Below are positions 26,666 to 34,256 of a DNA stretch of 64,000 nucleotides, one piece after another. Position 1 is the first letter of the stretch. Each line of letters opens with the position of its first letter. The notes below the pieces were generated by a model, which saw only the letters and a list, made by a program, of their open reading frames with translations, was not told the DNA's origin and ran no database searches. The translations under genes were made by a program, and so were the position numbers. This stretch comes from Streptomyces olivochromogenes (GTDB taxonomy: Bacteria; Actinomycetota; Actinomycetes; Streptomycetales; Streptomycetaceae): positions 1 to 64,000 of the forward strand of contig NZ_KQ948453.1 in assembly GCF_001514115.1 (NCBI RefSeq), read 5' to 3'.

Positions 26666-27835
26666 GTGAATGAGTCGACATTTACTCCCGGGGGTGGTCA
26701 ACCAGGAATGCCGGCGCGGGGCCAGGGCCCCACGGGGCTCGAGGCTGTCGGCTCCGTCGCTGTCCGAACCTTCGCAGCGCAAAAGAGTCCCCGGATGACT
26801 CAGACAGCACACCAGAGCATGGATGGCCATCACGTGAACGCCATGGCCGGCAACGGAAGTGGCGGGAACCACACCCACTTCGCCGACTACGACGAACTGC
26901 CCGAGGGGCACTTCTACGACCCCGACGCCGAGTACGAGCCCGATCCGGAGTACGCGGCCACGCTCGCGCCCGACGCGGCCCGTCAGCGCCGTGAGCGCGT
27001 CGGACCGACCGGACGCCCGCTGCCCTACTTCCCGATCCCGGGTCCGCTGACCAGCCACGGCCCCGCGACGATCATCGCGATGTGCAACCAGAAGGGCGGC
27101 GTCGGCAAGACGACGTCGACCATCAACCTGGGCGCCGCGCTCGCGGAGTACGGACGCCGGGTCCTGCTCGTCGACTTCGACCCGCAGGGCGCGCTCTCCG
27201 TGGGCCTCGGCGTCAACCCCATGGAGCTCGACCTCACCGTCTACAACCTGCTCATGGAGCGGGGCATGGCGGCCGACGAGGTGCTCCTGAAGACGGCGGT
27301 CCCGAACATGGACCTGCTGCCCAGCAACATCGACCTGTCCGCCGCCGAGGTGCAGTTGGTGTCCGAGGTCGCGCGCGAGTCCACGCTTCAGCGCGCGCTG
27401 AAGCCGCTGATGGCCGACTACGACTACATCGTGATCGACTGTCAGCCCTCGCTCGGCCTGCTCACCGTCAACGCCCTCACGGCGGCCCACAAGGTGATCG
27501 TGCCGCTCGAGTGCGAGTTCTTCGCCCTGCGCGGTGTCGCGCTGCTCACCGAGACCATCGAGAAGGTCCAGGAGCGGCTCAACCCCGAGCTGGAGCTCGA
27601 CGGCATCCTCGCCACGATGTACGACTCCCGCACGGTGCACAGCCGTGAGGTGCTCGCGCGTGTGGTCGAGGCGTTCGACGATCACGTCTACCACACGGTG
27701 ATCGGCCGGACCGTCCGCTTCCCGGAGACCACCGTCGCCGGTGAGCCGATCACCACGTACGCCTCCAACTCCGTCGGTGCCGCCGCCTATCGCCAGCTCG
27801 CCAGGGAGGTGCTCGCCCGGTGTCACGCCGAGTGA
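26666..27835 (+). CDS. ParA-family chromosome-partition ATPase
   Basis: 389 aa. Residues 1 to about 130 are a disordered, partly acidic extension absent from classical ParA. The ATPase then has the deviant Walker A CNQKGGVGKTTSTINLG near residue 142, VLLVDFDPQGALSVGLG, Walker B YDYIVIDCQPSLG and the later VPLECEFFALRGVALL. The GTG at 26666 has AAGGAGG at 26648-26654. First gene of an operon with a small DNA-binding-like protein and condensin subunits ScpA/ScpB. It is not next to parB, so it is a second, Soj-like ATPase distinct from the origin-proximal ParA. Confidence 0.93.
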   Translation: MNESTFTPGGGQPGMPARGQGPTGLEAVGSVAVRTFAAQKSPRMTQTAHQSMDGHHVNAMAGNGSGGNHTHFADYDELPEGHFYDPDAEYEPDPEYAATLAPDAARQRRERVGPTGRPLPYFPIPGPLTSHGPATIIAMCNQKGGVGKTTSTINLGAALAEYGRRVLLVDFDPQGALSVGLGVNPMELDLTVYNLLMERGMAADEVLLKTAVPNMDLLPSNIDLSAAEVQLVSEVARESTLQRALKPLMADYDYIVIDCQPSLGLLTVNALTAAHKVIVPLECEFFALRGVALLTETIEKVQERLNPELELDGILATMYDSRTVHSREVLARVVEAFDDHVYHTVIGRTVRFPETTVAGEPITTYASNSVGAAAYRQLAREVLARCHAE

Positions 27836-28389
27836 GTCTGCCGGGGGCCGACGAACTGTTCCGTACCACCGGGGGCATGGCGCTCCAGTCATCCACCCCC
27901 ACCCGCCGGACCAACGGCGAGGCCCGGGTACCGGCTCCGGCCGGCGAGAGCGACCCGGCCGCCGTCGCGGAGGACGCGCCGCAGTCGGTGCCCGTGCGGG
28001 GCGGTGACGGCGAGGGCGACGAACACGTCGCGGCGGACGCCGAGGCGGACGCGGGAGAGTCCCGCAGCCGGGGTACGGCCCCGGAGCGCTCGGCGCGGCG
28101 CCAGGCGACGCAGGAGGGCGCGGGCGGCCAGCCCGCCCGTGGCAGCAAGCGCTCCCGCGCCGCCAACCGGCGGCCCAGCGGTCGGGAGCGGCACGACGAG
28201 AAGATCACGGTGTACGTGTCCGCCGAGGAGCTCATGGACCTCGAGCACGCCCGGCTGGTGCTCCGCGGGGAGCACGGGCTCGCGGTCGACCGCGGCCGGA
28301 TCGTCCGCGAGGCGGTCGCCGTCGTACTCGCCGATCTTGAATCCCGCGGGGACGCGAGCATCCTCGTACGACGGCTTCGCGGGCGGTAG
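27820..28389 (+). CDS. small ParA-linked protein with ribbon-helix-helix-like C-terminus
   Basis: 189 aa. Residues 1-120 are disordered and Ala/Arg/Glu-rich. The last 65 (HDEKITVYVSAEELMDLEHA, then AVDRGRIVREAVAVVLADLE) look like a ribbon-helix-helix DNA-binding fold: one strand followed by two helices. The GTG at 27820 has AGGGAGG at 27803-27809; a second GTG at 27832 overlaps the parA stop as GTGA. Position between parA and scpA suggests a ParB-like adaptor or centromere-binding partner for the preceding ATPase. This is inference from fold and context. Confidence 0.82.
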   Translation: MSRRVSLPGADELFRTTGGMALQSSTPTRRTNGEARVPAPAGESDPAAVAEDAPQSVPVRGGDGEGDEHVAADAEADAGESRSRGTAPERSARRQATQEGAGGQPARGSKRSRAANRRPSGRERHDEKITVYVSAEELMDLEHARLVLRGEHGLAVDRGRIVREAVAVVLADLESRGDASILVRRLRGR

Positions 28390-28407
28390 CGGTAGCCTGC
28401 GACGGCT

Positions 28408-29559
28408 ATGACCTCGAACGACACCTCTGTCCCCGCCGGCTCCGGCGGCCGTCGCCGTGTCCTGGGCCGGGGCCCCGGCGCGACGCCGGTCCCGACGGAG
28501 GAGCGGGACGGGCGGCCCGAGGAGCGCGACGAGTCGGCCGAGGGGCCGCCGGTCGACGGGCGAGCCGAGTCGGTCGAGGAGTCCGTCGAGCCCGCTGAGG
28601 AACTCGTCGAGGCCGCCGCGGAGACGGCGCCCGAGCTTCCGGCGGACACGGCGCTCGAGCCTTCGCCCGAGCCTGCGGCGCAGGCCGCGGCCGGTGACGG
28701 GGTCTTCAAGGTGCGGCTCGCGAACTTCGAGGGGCCGTTCGACCTGCTGCTTCAGTTGATCTCGAAGCACAAGCTCGATGTCACCGAAGTGGCGCTGTCC
28801 AAGGTCACCGACGAGTTCATGGCGCATATTCGGGCGATGGGGCCCGACTGGGACCTCGACCAGACGACCGAGTTCCTGGTCGTCGCGGCGACGCTGCTCG
28901 ATCTGAAGGCCGCCCGGCTGCTCCCGGCCGCCGAGGTCGAGGACGAGGCGGATCTGGCGCTGCTGGAGGCGCGGGACCTGCTGTTCGCGCGGCTGCTCCA
29001 GTACCGCGCCTACAAGCAGATCGCGGACATCTTCAACGCCCGGCTGGAGGAAGAGGGCCGCCGCTACCCGCGTACCGTCGGGCTCGAAGCTCACCACGCC
29101 GAGCTGCTGCCCGAGGTGGTCATCAGCATCGGGGCGGAAGGATTCGCCAGGCTCGCCGTGAAGGCGATGCAGCCCAAGCCCAAGCCGCAGGTGTACGTCG
29201 ACCACATCCATGCCCCGCTGGTGAGCGTGCAGGAACAGGCCGGGATCGTGGTGGCGCGGCTGCGGGAGCTCGGGGAGGCCAGTTTCCGCGCCCTCGTCGA
29301 GGACACCGAGGACACCCTCACCGTCGTGGCCCGGTTCCTGGCCCTGCTGGAGCTCTACCGGGAGAAGGCCGTCGCCCTCGACCAGGAGGAGGCCCTCGGG
29401 GAGCTCATGGTGCGCTGGACGGGCGGCGACGGCGACGGCCAGCCGAGGGTCACGGACGAGTTCGACCGCCCGCCGGAAGTGGCCACGGACGACCGGGCCA
29501 AGGACGGCGACACCAAGGACGACAAGATCAAGGACGGCGCCAAGGAGGAGAAGGCGTGA
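28408..29559 (+). CDS. scpA: segregation and condensation protein A
   Basis: 383 aa. Kleisin subunit bridging the SMC heads. The N-terminal 98 residues are a low-complexity Pro/Glu extension. The kleisin domain then starts FKVRLANFEGPFDLLLQLI, continues TEFLVVAATLLDLKAARLLP, and ends with the winged-helix contact to the SMC head (RFLALLELYREKAVALDQEE). A Lys/Asp-rich tail follows. Weak ribosome-binding site; a TAGCCT hexamer at 28393-28398 might give an internal promoter. ScpB overlaps the stop. Confidence 0.95.
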   Translation: MTSNDTSVPAGSGGRRRVLGRGPGATPVPTEERDGRPEERDESAEGPPVDGRAESVEESVEPAEELVEAAAETAPELPADTALEPSPEPAAQAAAGDGVFKVRLANFEGPFDLLLQLISKHKLDVTEVALSKVTDEFMAHIRAMGPDWDLDQTTEFLVVAATLLDLKAARLLPAAEVEDEADLALLEARDLLFARLLQYRAYKQIADIFNARLEEEGRRYPRTVGLEAHHAELLPEVVISIGAEGFARLAVKAMQPKPKPQVYVDHIHAPLVSVQEQAGIVVARLRELGEASFRALVEDTEDTLTVVARFLALLELYREKAVALDQEEALGELMVRWTGGDGDGQPRVTDEFDRPPEVATDDRAKDGDTKDDKIKDGAKEEKA

Positions 29560-30212
29560 ACCAGGAGACCACCGACACCCCGGCGGGCCTGCGTACCGTC
29601 GCCGACCTCGATCTGAAGCCCGCCCTGGAGGCCGTCCTCATGGTCGTGGACGAGCCCGCGACCGAGGAGCACCTCGCGAAGATCCTGGAGCGGCCCAAAC
29701 GGCAGATCAAGGACGCGCTGCGGGAGCTGGCCGACGAGTACACCGTCCAGGGCCGCGGTTTCGAGCTGCGGCTCATCGCGGGCGGCTGGCGCTTCTACAC
29801 CCGGCCCGAGTACGCGGCGGCCGTCGAACGCTTCGTCCTCGACGGGCAGCAGGCCCGGCTGACCCAGGCGGCCCTTGAGACCCTGGCGGTCGTCGCCTAC
29901 CGCCAGCCGGTCAGCCGATCACGGGTCTCGGCGGTCCGCGGAGTGAACTGCGACGGTGTGATGCGCACCCTGTTGCAGCGCGGTCTGGTCGAGGAGGCGG
30001 GCACGGAACCCGAAACAGGTGCGATCCTGTACGTGACGACGAACTACTTCCTGGAGCGAATGGGCCTGCGCGGTCTGGACGAGCTCCCGGAGCTCGCGCC
30101 CTTCCTCCCCGAGGCGGACGCGATCGAGGCCGAGACGCTGGAAGGGGTCCCGTCGTTCGATCCGGATGCACCGGATGCAGATGCAGACGACACGACGACG
30201 ACGGAACTTTGA
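29556..30212 (+). CDS. scpB: segregation and condensation protein B
   Basis: 218 aa. Two winged-helix domains: LKPALEAVLMVVDEPATEEH, then the second starting LTQAALETLAVVAYRQPVSR with the conserved RGVNCDGVMRTLLQRGLVEE and TTNYFLERMGLRGLDELPEL. Dimerises and binds the ScpA linker. GTG start overlaps the scpA stop as GTGA. An acidic, Thr-rich tail (DADADDTTTTEL) follows the fold. The overlap and order scpA-scpB-rluB are widely conserved. Confidence 0.95.
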   Translation: MNQETTDTPAGLRTVADLDLKPALEAVLMVVDEPATEEHLAKILERPKRQIKDALRELADEYTVQGRGFELRLIAGGWRFYTRPEYAAAVERFVLDGQQARLTQAALETLAVVAYRQPVSRSRVSAVRGVNCDGVMRTLLQRGLVEEAGTEPETGAILYVTTNYFLERMGLRGLDELPELAPFLPEADAIEAETLEGVPSFDPDAPDADADDTTTTEL

Positions 30213-31384
30213 TGCGAAGCAGTGGCAGTGGCAGTGGCAGGAACAGCGGGCGCGGCAACCCGCGCGGGACCGGTGGAGGCGGTAGTTCCCGCGGGACCGG
30301 CGGAGGCGGCAACCCCCGCGGGACCGGCGGGAGCGGCAACCCCCGCGGCACCGGTGGGGGCGGCTCCCAGCCGAGGAGCGCGGGAGGGCGCGACGACAAG
30401 CCGAAGCGCGCCGGCAAGCCCCGCCCCGAGGAGCGCCGCTACGACGTAGGCCCCGCCGCGTCCCACGAAGGCCCGAAGTCCGGGCGCGGCAACGCGGCCC
30501 GCGGCGGCGCCAAGGGCGGCCCCAAGCAGGGCCAGCAGCGCGGCGGCCGTACGGAGCCCGCGCGTTCCCGCGAGTACGAGACGCGGGCCGAGGAACGCAA
30601 CCGGGACCGTTACGCGGGCAAGCCTGACGTCAAGCTGCCCAAGACCTTCCCGGGCGCCGAGGAGGAGGGCGAGCGCCTGCAGAAGGTGCTCGCGCGTGCG
30701 GGCTACGGCTCCCGCCGCTCCTGCGAGGAGCTGATCGAGCAGGCCAGGGTCGAGGTCAACGGCGAGATCGTCCTGGAGCAGGGTCTGCGCGTCGACCCGG
30801 AGCACGACGAGATCAAGGTCGACGGGCTGACCGTGGCCACGCAGTCGTACCAGTTCTTCTCGCTGAACAAGCCCGCCGGTGTGGTCTCGACCATGGAGGA
30901 CACGGAGGGCCGGCAGTGCCTCGGTGACTACGTGACGAACCGCGAGACGCGGCTCTTCCACGTCGGGCGGCTCGACACCGAGACCGAGGGCGTCATCCTG
31001 CTCACCAACCACGGCGAGCTGGCGCACCGGCTGACCCACCCCAAGTACGGCGTGAAGAAGGTCTACCTCGCGCACATCGTGGGTCCCATCCCGCGCGACC
31101 TGGGCAAGCGGCTCAAGGACGGCATCCAGCTGGAGGACGGGTACGCGAAGGCGGACCACTTCCGCGTCGTCGAGCAGACCGGCAAGAACTACCTCGTCGA
31201 GGTGACCCTGCACGAGGGCCGCAAGCACATCGTGCGCCGCATGCTCGCGGAGGCCGGCTTCCCGGTCGACAAGCTCGTGCGCGTGGCCTTCGGTCCGATC
31301 ACCCTGGGCGACCAGAAGTCGGGCTGGCTGCGCCGCCTGTCGAACACCGAGGTCGGGATGCTCATGCAGGAGGTCGATCTCTAG
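30212..31384 (+). CDS. rluB: RluB-type 23S rRNA pseudouridine synthase
   Basis: 390 aa. Residues 1 to about 130 are a disordered Gly/Arg tract with NPRGTGGGG repeats (also repetitive at DNA level, 30250-30365). An S4 domain follows (RLQKVLARAGYGSRRSCEEL), then the RsuA/RluB catalytic domain with the nucleophile Asp in HVGRLDTETEGVILLTN near residue 252 and the C-terminal EGRKHIVRRMLAEAGFPV. Isomerises a uridine near the peptidyl-transferase centre (position 2605 in E. coli). The ATG overlaps the scpB stop by one base; a TTG one codon earlier is possible. Confidence 0.94.
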   Translation: MRSSGSGSGRNSGRGNPRGTGGGGSSRGTGGGGNPRGTGGSGNPRGTGGGGSQPRSAGGRDDKPKRAGKPRPEERRYDVGPAASHEGPKSGRGNAARGGAKGGPKQGQQRGGRTEPARSREYETRAEERNRDRYAGKPDVKLPKTFPGAEEEGERLQKVLARAGYGSRRSCEELIEQARVEVNGEIVLEQGLRVDPEHDEIKVDGLTVATQSYQFFSLNKPAGVVSTMEDTEGRQCLGDYVTNRETRLFHVGRLDTETEGVILLTNHGELAHRLTHPKYGVKKVYLAHIVGPIPRDLGKRLKDGIQLEDGYAKADHFRVVEQTGKNYLVEVTLHEGRKHIVRRMLAEAGFPVDKLVRVAFGPITLGDQKSGWLRRLSNTEVGMLMQEVDL

Positions 31385-31402
31385 GCCCCGCCCGGCGGCT
31401 CT

Positions 31403-31423
31403 GGAGGGCGCTGTGCGCCCTCC
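31403..31423 (+). terminator. hairpin after rluB
   Basis: GGAGGGCGC (31403-31411) and GCGCCCTCC (31415-31423), perfect 9-bp stem with a 3-nt loop, 19 bp past the stop. Confidence 0.6.
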
Positions 31424-31504
31424 GCCCGCCTTCAGCGCCCTCGGGGAGCATGGCGGGCTCCGACGCGCTCCAGAGGCCGCTGAGGGCTTCCGTCGCGGAT
31501 GCGC

Positions 31505-31540
31505 CGAGAAGCCGAGAACGCCGAGAACGCCGAGAACACG
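31505..31540 (+). repeat. 9-bp GCCGAGAAn tandem repeat
   Basis: Successive GCCGAGAAG/C units (about four copies) in the gap between rluB and the Nudix regulator, running into the terminator at 31551. Non-coding. Confidence 0.75.
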
Positions 31541-31550
31541 GATGTGCCGA

Positions 31551-31591
31551 GAACCGCGCCCTAGGTCTTGTAGGGCGCGGTTCGGCTTTTT
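31551..31591 (+). terminator. intrinsic terminator upstream of nrtR
   Basis: 13-bp perfect stem (31551-31563 with 31571-31583), 7-nt loop, then GGCTTTTT. Separates the scp operon from the next transcription unit. Confidence 0.88.
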
Positions 31592-31643
31592 ATAGTCGTA
31601 CTGACTATTACTCGTACTGACTATTACTCGTGCCGGCCATTAC
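31592..31643. promoter_or_regulatory. nrtR: NrtR-like operator array
   Basis: A perfect palindrome ATAGTC-N5-GACTAT (31592-31608), overlapped by three 16-bp direct repeats: TCGTACTGACTATTAC at 31596-31611 and 31612-31627 (identical), and a degenerate copy at 31628-31643 (12 of 16). It sits 37-88 bp before the start of the Nudix regulator gene. Autoregulation by that regulator is the natural reading. Confidence 0.75.
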
Positions 31644-31679
31644 CGGCCATGAACTCGTGCGGAACCGGGGGCGGGTGAC

Positions 31680-32423
31680 TTGCGCGCAAGGGGAGGCCTC
31701 GCTCCCGAGGGCTACGACAAGTACGCCTTCGAGCCCTTCGCCGTCACCGTCGACCTCGCCGTCCTGACCGTCCGCGCGGGCGAACTCGAGGTGCTGCTCG
31801 TCGAACGGGGGCAGGAACCGTACGCCGGCCGCTGGGCACTGCCCGGCGGCTTCGTGCTGCCGAAGGAATCCGCGGAGACGGCCGCCCGGCGTGTACTCGC
31901 CGTGGAGACCGGCATCCCGGACCTCTCCCGCCTCCACCTGGAACAGCTGCGGACCTACAGCGAACCCGACCGCGACCCGAGAATGCGGGTCGTCTCCGTC
32001 GCGTTCGCCGCGCTGCTCCCCGACCCTCCCGAGCCGCACGGCGGCGGTGACGCGGCGCAGGCCCGCTGGCTGCCGTACGGCTCGGTCGGCCCGCTCGCCT
32101 TCGACCACGAGCGCATCCTCGCCGACGCCCACGAACGCGTCGGCGCCAAGCTCGAGTACACCTGTCTCGCCACGTCCTTCTGCCCGCCCGAGTTCACCCT
32201 CGGTGAGCTGCAGCGGGTCTACGAGACGGTGTGGGGCGCCGTCCTCGACCGGCCCAACTTCCGGCGCAAGGTCCTCGCCACGCCCGGGTTCGTCGAACCG
32301 GTACCGGGGGCCGCACGCCTCACCGGAGGCCGCGGCAAACCCGCCGCGCTCTACCGCGCGGGCGGCGCCACCGCCCTGCAGCCACCCCTGCTGCGTCCCC
32401 CTTCGGAAGGACGGCCCTCATGA
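31680..32423 (+). CDS. nrtR: NrtR-type Nudix-related transcriptional regulator
   Basis: 247 aa. Nudix-fold N-terminus (FAVTVDLAVLTVRAGELEVL, EPYAGRWALPGGFVLPKESA) and a winged-helix C-terminus (FTLGELQRVYETVWGAVLDR, RRKVLATPGFVEP). The Nudix box is broken: ARRVLAVETG stands where REUxEExG is required, so it is likely non-catalytic and senses ADP-ribose or related NAD metabolites, as known NrtR repressors do. The TTG at 31680 is the first start after an in-frame stop at 31650. Its stop overlaps the ADP-ribosylglycohydrolase start (ATGA). Symbol assigned by architecture. Confidence 0.88.
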   Translation: MRARGGLAPEGYDKYAFEPFAVTVDLAVLTVRAGELEVLLVERGQEPYAGRWALPGGFVLPKESAETAARRVLAVETGIPDLSRLHLEQLRTYSEPDRDPRMRVVSVAFAALLPDPPEPHGGGDAAQARWLPYGSVGPLAFDHERILADAHERVGAKLEYTCLATSFCPPEFTLGELQRVYETVWGAVLDRPNFRRKVLATPGFVEPVPGAARLTGGRGKPAALYRAGGATALQPPLLRPPSEGRPS

Positions 32424-33445
32424 CCACCACCCCGACGCTCGCGAAGCACGCCGCCACCGGATCCCTGCTCGGCCTCGCCCTCGGCGACGCGCTGGGCTTC
32501 CCGACCGAGTTCAACGACGTCCCCTCGATCCTGGCCAAGTTCGGCCCCTGGCGGGAGATGAAGCTGCCGCGGCCCGCGATCGTCACGGACGACACGCAGA
32601 TGACGCTGGCGCTGGGGCGGGGGCTGCGGTCGGCGATGGACCGCGGCCTGCTCACACCGCTGCGAATGGAAGGGCCGGTGCGCGAGGAGTTCGTGGACTG
32701 GTACCAGTCGCCCGACAACAACCGCGCGCCCGGCCGCACCTGCCTCGTGGCCTGCGACCTTCTGAAGACCGAGGGCCGGCCCTGGCAGGAGGCCAGCCAG
32801 ATCGGCTCCAAGGGATGCGGGGCCAACATGCGGGTGGCGCCGGTCGGGCTCGTACGGGGGCTGAGCGACGAACAGCGTTCGGGCGCCGCGCAGTTGCAGG
32901 CCGCGCTCACCCACGGCCATCCCACCGCGCTCGCCGCCTCGGACCTCACCGCCCACGCCGTGTGGCTGCTCGCCGCAGGCGCCGAGCCGACCGAACTGAT
33001 CGGCCTCCTGCGCTCGTACGCCCGGGAGAACCGCGGCCGCTACCTCTCCCGCTGGCTCGGCGACCTGTGGACCCGGAGCCAGGACCCGACACCGGAGCAC
33101 TTCATCGAACGCGGCTGGGACGAGTGCCTGGAGGTCCTCGACCGGCTTCAGGACGCCGTGCGCACCGCCTCGCCCGAGAGCGACCCGTGCCTGGCCACCG
33201 GCGCGGGCTGGATCGCCGAGGAGGCGCTGGCCACCGGACTGCTCTGTTTCCTGCAGTTCGTCGACGAGCCCGTCACCGCGTTGCGCCGCGCCGCCTGCAC
33301 CTCCGGCGACTCCGACTCCATCGCCTGTCTGACGGGCGCGTTCGCCGGTGCCCACCACGGCTCCGACGCCTGGCCGACGGAGTGGGCCGACCGCATCGAG
33401 TACCAGAGCGACCTCATGTCGCTGGGGGCGCTCTGGGATGCCTGA
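32420..33445 (+). CDS. ADP-ribosylglycohydrolase family protein
   Basis: 341 aa. DraG/ARH fold, a binuclear-magnesium enzyme removing ADP-ribose from proteins or small molecules. Motifs are GSLLGLALGDALGFPTEF at the N-terminus, TDDTQMTLALGRGL (metal-binding Thr-Asp-Asp), KGCGANMRVAPVGL, and the C-terminal SGDSDSIACLTGAFAGAHHG with metal Asp residues. All key residues are present, so it should be active. The ATG at 32420 has GGAAGGA at 32405-32411 and overlaps the nrtR stop, so the two are translationally coupled; the pairing ties it to NAD/ADP-ribose turnover. Confidence 0.93.
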   Translation: MTTTPTLAKHAATGSLLGLALGDALGFPTEFNDVPSILAKFGPWREMKLPRPAIVTDDTQMTLALGRGLRSAMDRGLLTPLRMEGPVREEFVDWYQSPDNNRAPGRTCLVACDLLKTEGRPWQEASQIGSKGCGANMRVAPVGLVRGLSDEQRSGAAQLQAALTHGHPTALAASDLTAHAVWLLAAGAEPTELIGLLRSYARENRGRYLSRWLGDLWTRSQDPTPEHFIERGWDECLEVLDRLQDAVRTASPESDPCLATGAGWIAEEALATGLLCFLQFVDEPVTALRRAACTSGDSDSIACLTGAFAGAHHGSDAWPTEWADRIEYQSDLMSLGALWDA

Positions 33446-33473
33446 GAGACGGCTCTGGGATGCTTGAGCGATG
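33430..33473 (+). repeat. 22-bp tandem repeat at the end of the ADP-ribosylglycohydrolase gene
   Basis: GCTCTGGGATGCCTGAGAGA(CG) at 33430-33451 and GCTCTGGGATGCTTGAGCGA(TG) at 33452-33473. The first copy holds the stop codon of the hydrolase, the second ends in the ATG of the nucleotidyltransferase. Confidence 0.85.
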
Positions 33474-34256
33474 ATCGACGACGTCCTGGACATCGACCTC
33501 GCGGGCGTGGTGGCCGAGCAGCCCGATCCGGTGCTGTTCGCCACCGTCTCCGGGGCGCATCTGTACGGCTTCCCGTCACGCGACTCGGATGTCGACCTGC
33601 GGGGTGTGCACCTGTTGCCGACGGCCGAACTGGTCGGCCTGCGCGAGCCGGAGGAGACCCGGTCGCGGATGTGGGACCGGGGCGGCGTCGAGATGGACCT
33701 CGTCACCCACGACCTGCGCAAGTTCGTACGGCTGATGCTGCGGCGCAACGGCTATGTGCTGGAACAACTGCTCTCGCCCCTGGTCGTGCACACCGGAGAG
33801 GCGCACCGCGAGCTGGTCTCGCTCGCCCCCGGAGTCCTCACCTCCCACCACGCCCACCACTACCGGGGTTTCGCGGCGACCCAGTGGCGGCTCTTCGAGA
33901 AGACCGGTGAACTCAAGCCGCTGCTCTACACGTTCCGGGTGCTGCTCACCGGCATTCATCTGATGCGCGGCGGCGAGGTGCAGGCCGATCTGCGCACGCT
34001 GGTCGCGCAGGTCGGGGAGGCTCCCGTGTATCTGCCCGACCTGATCGCGGCGAAGGCGGAGCGGGAGCACGGGGACGCGGACGTCGACCACGCGCGTGTG
34101 GCGGCCGACGTGGAGCGGCTGCACGGTGTGCTGGACCGGGCGCAGGACGCCTCAGCGCTGCCGGACGCCCCCTCCGCGTACGACGCCCTGCACGCGTTCG
34201 TCGTCCGGGTCCGGCTGGAGGGTCCGGGGGGCTTCGCAGTCCGCGCGGAGGGCTGA
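33471..34256 (+). CDS. DNA polymerase beta-superfamily nucleotidyltransferase (copy 1)
   Basis: 261 aa. N-terminal minimal nucleotidyltransferase motif GAHLYGFPSRDSDVDLRGV: the usual GS is GA, the DxD pair is intact, and a third acid is likely in VEMDLVTHD. Then a helical C-terminal half (LVLEQLLSPLVVHT-like, HHAHHYRGFAATQWRLFEKT). COG3541-type family, function unknown; members may transfer NMP to protein or RNA. Starts 25 bp after the ADP-ribosylglycohydrolase stop, likely the third gene of the nrtR operon. Its tail overlaps the opposing nucleotidyltransferase gene by 105 bp; the tail SAYDALHAFVVRVRL looks genuinely structured. Confidence 0.85.
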   Translation: MIDDVLDIDLAGVVAEQPDPVLFATVSGAHLYGFPSRDSDVDLRGVHLLPTAELVGLREPEETRSRMWDRGGVEMDLVTHDLRKFVRLMLRRNGYVLEQLLSPLVVHTGEAHRELVSLAPGVLTSHHAHHYRGFAATQWRLFEKTGELKPLLYTFRVLLTGIHLMRGGEVQADLRTLVAQVGEAPVYLPDLIAAKAEREHGDADVDHARVAADVERLHGVLDRAQDASALPDAPSAYDALHAFVVRVRLEGPGGFAVRAEG

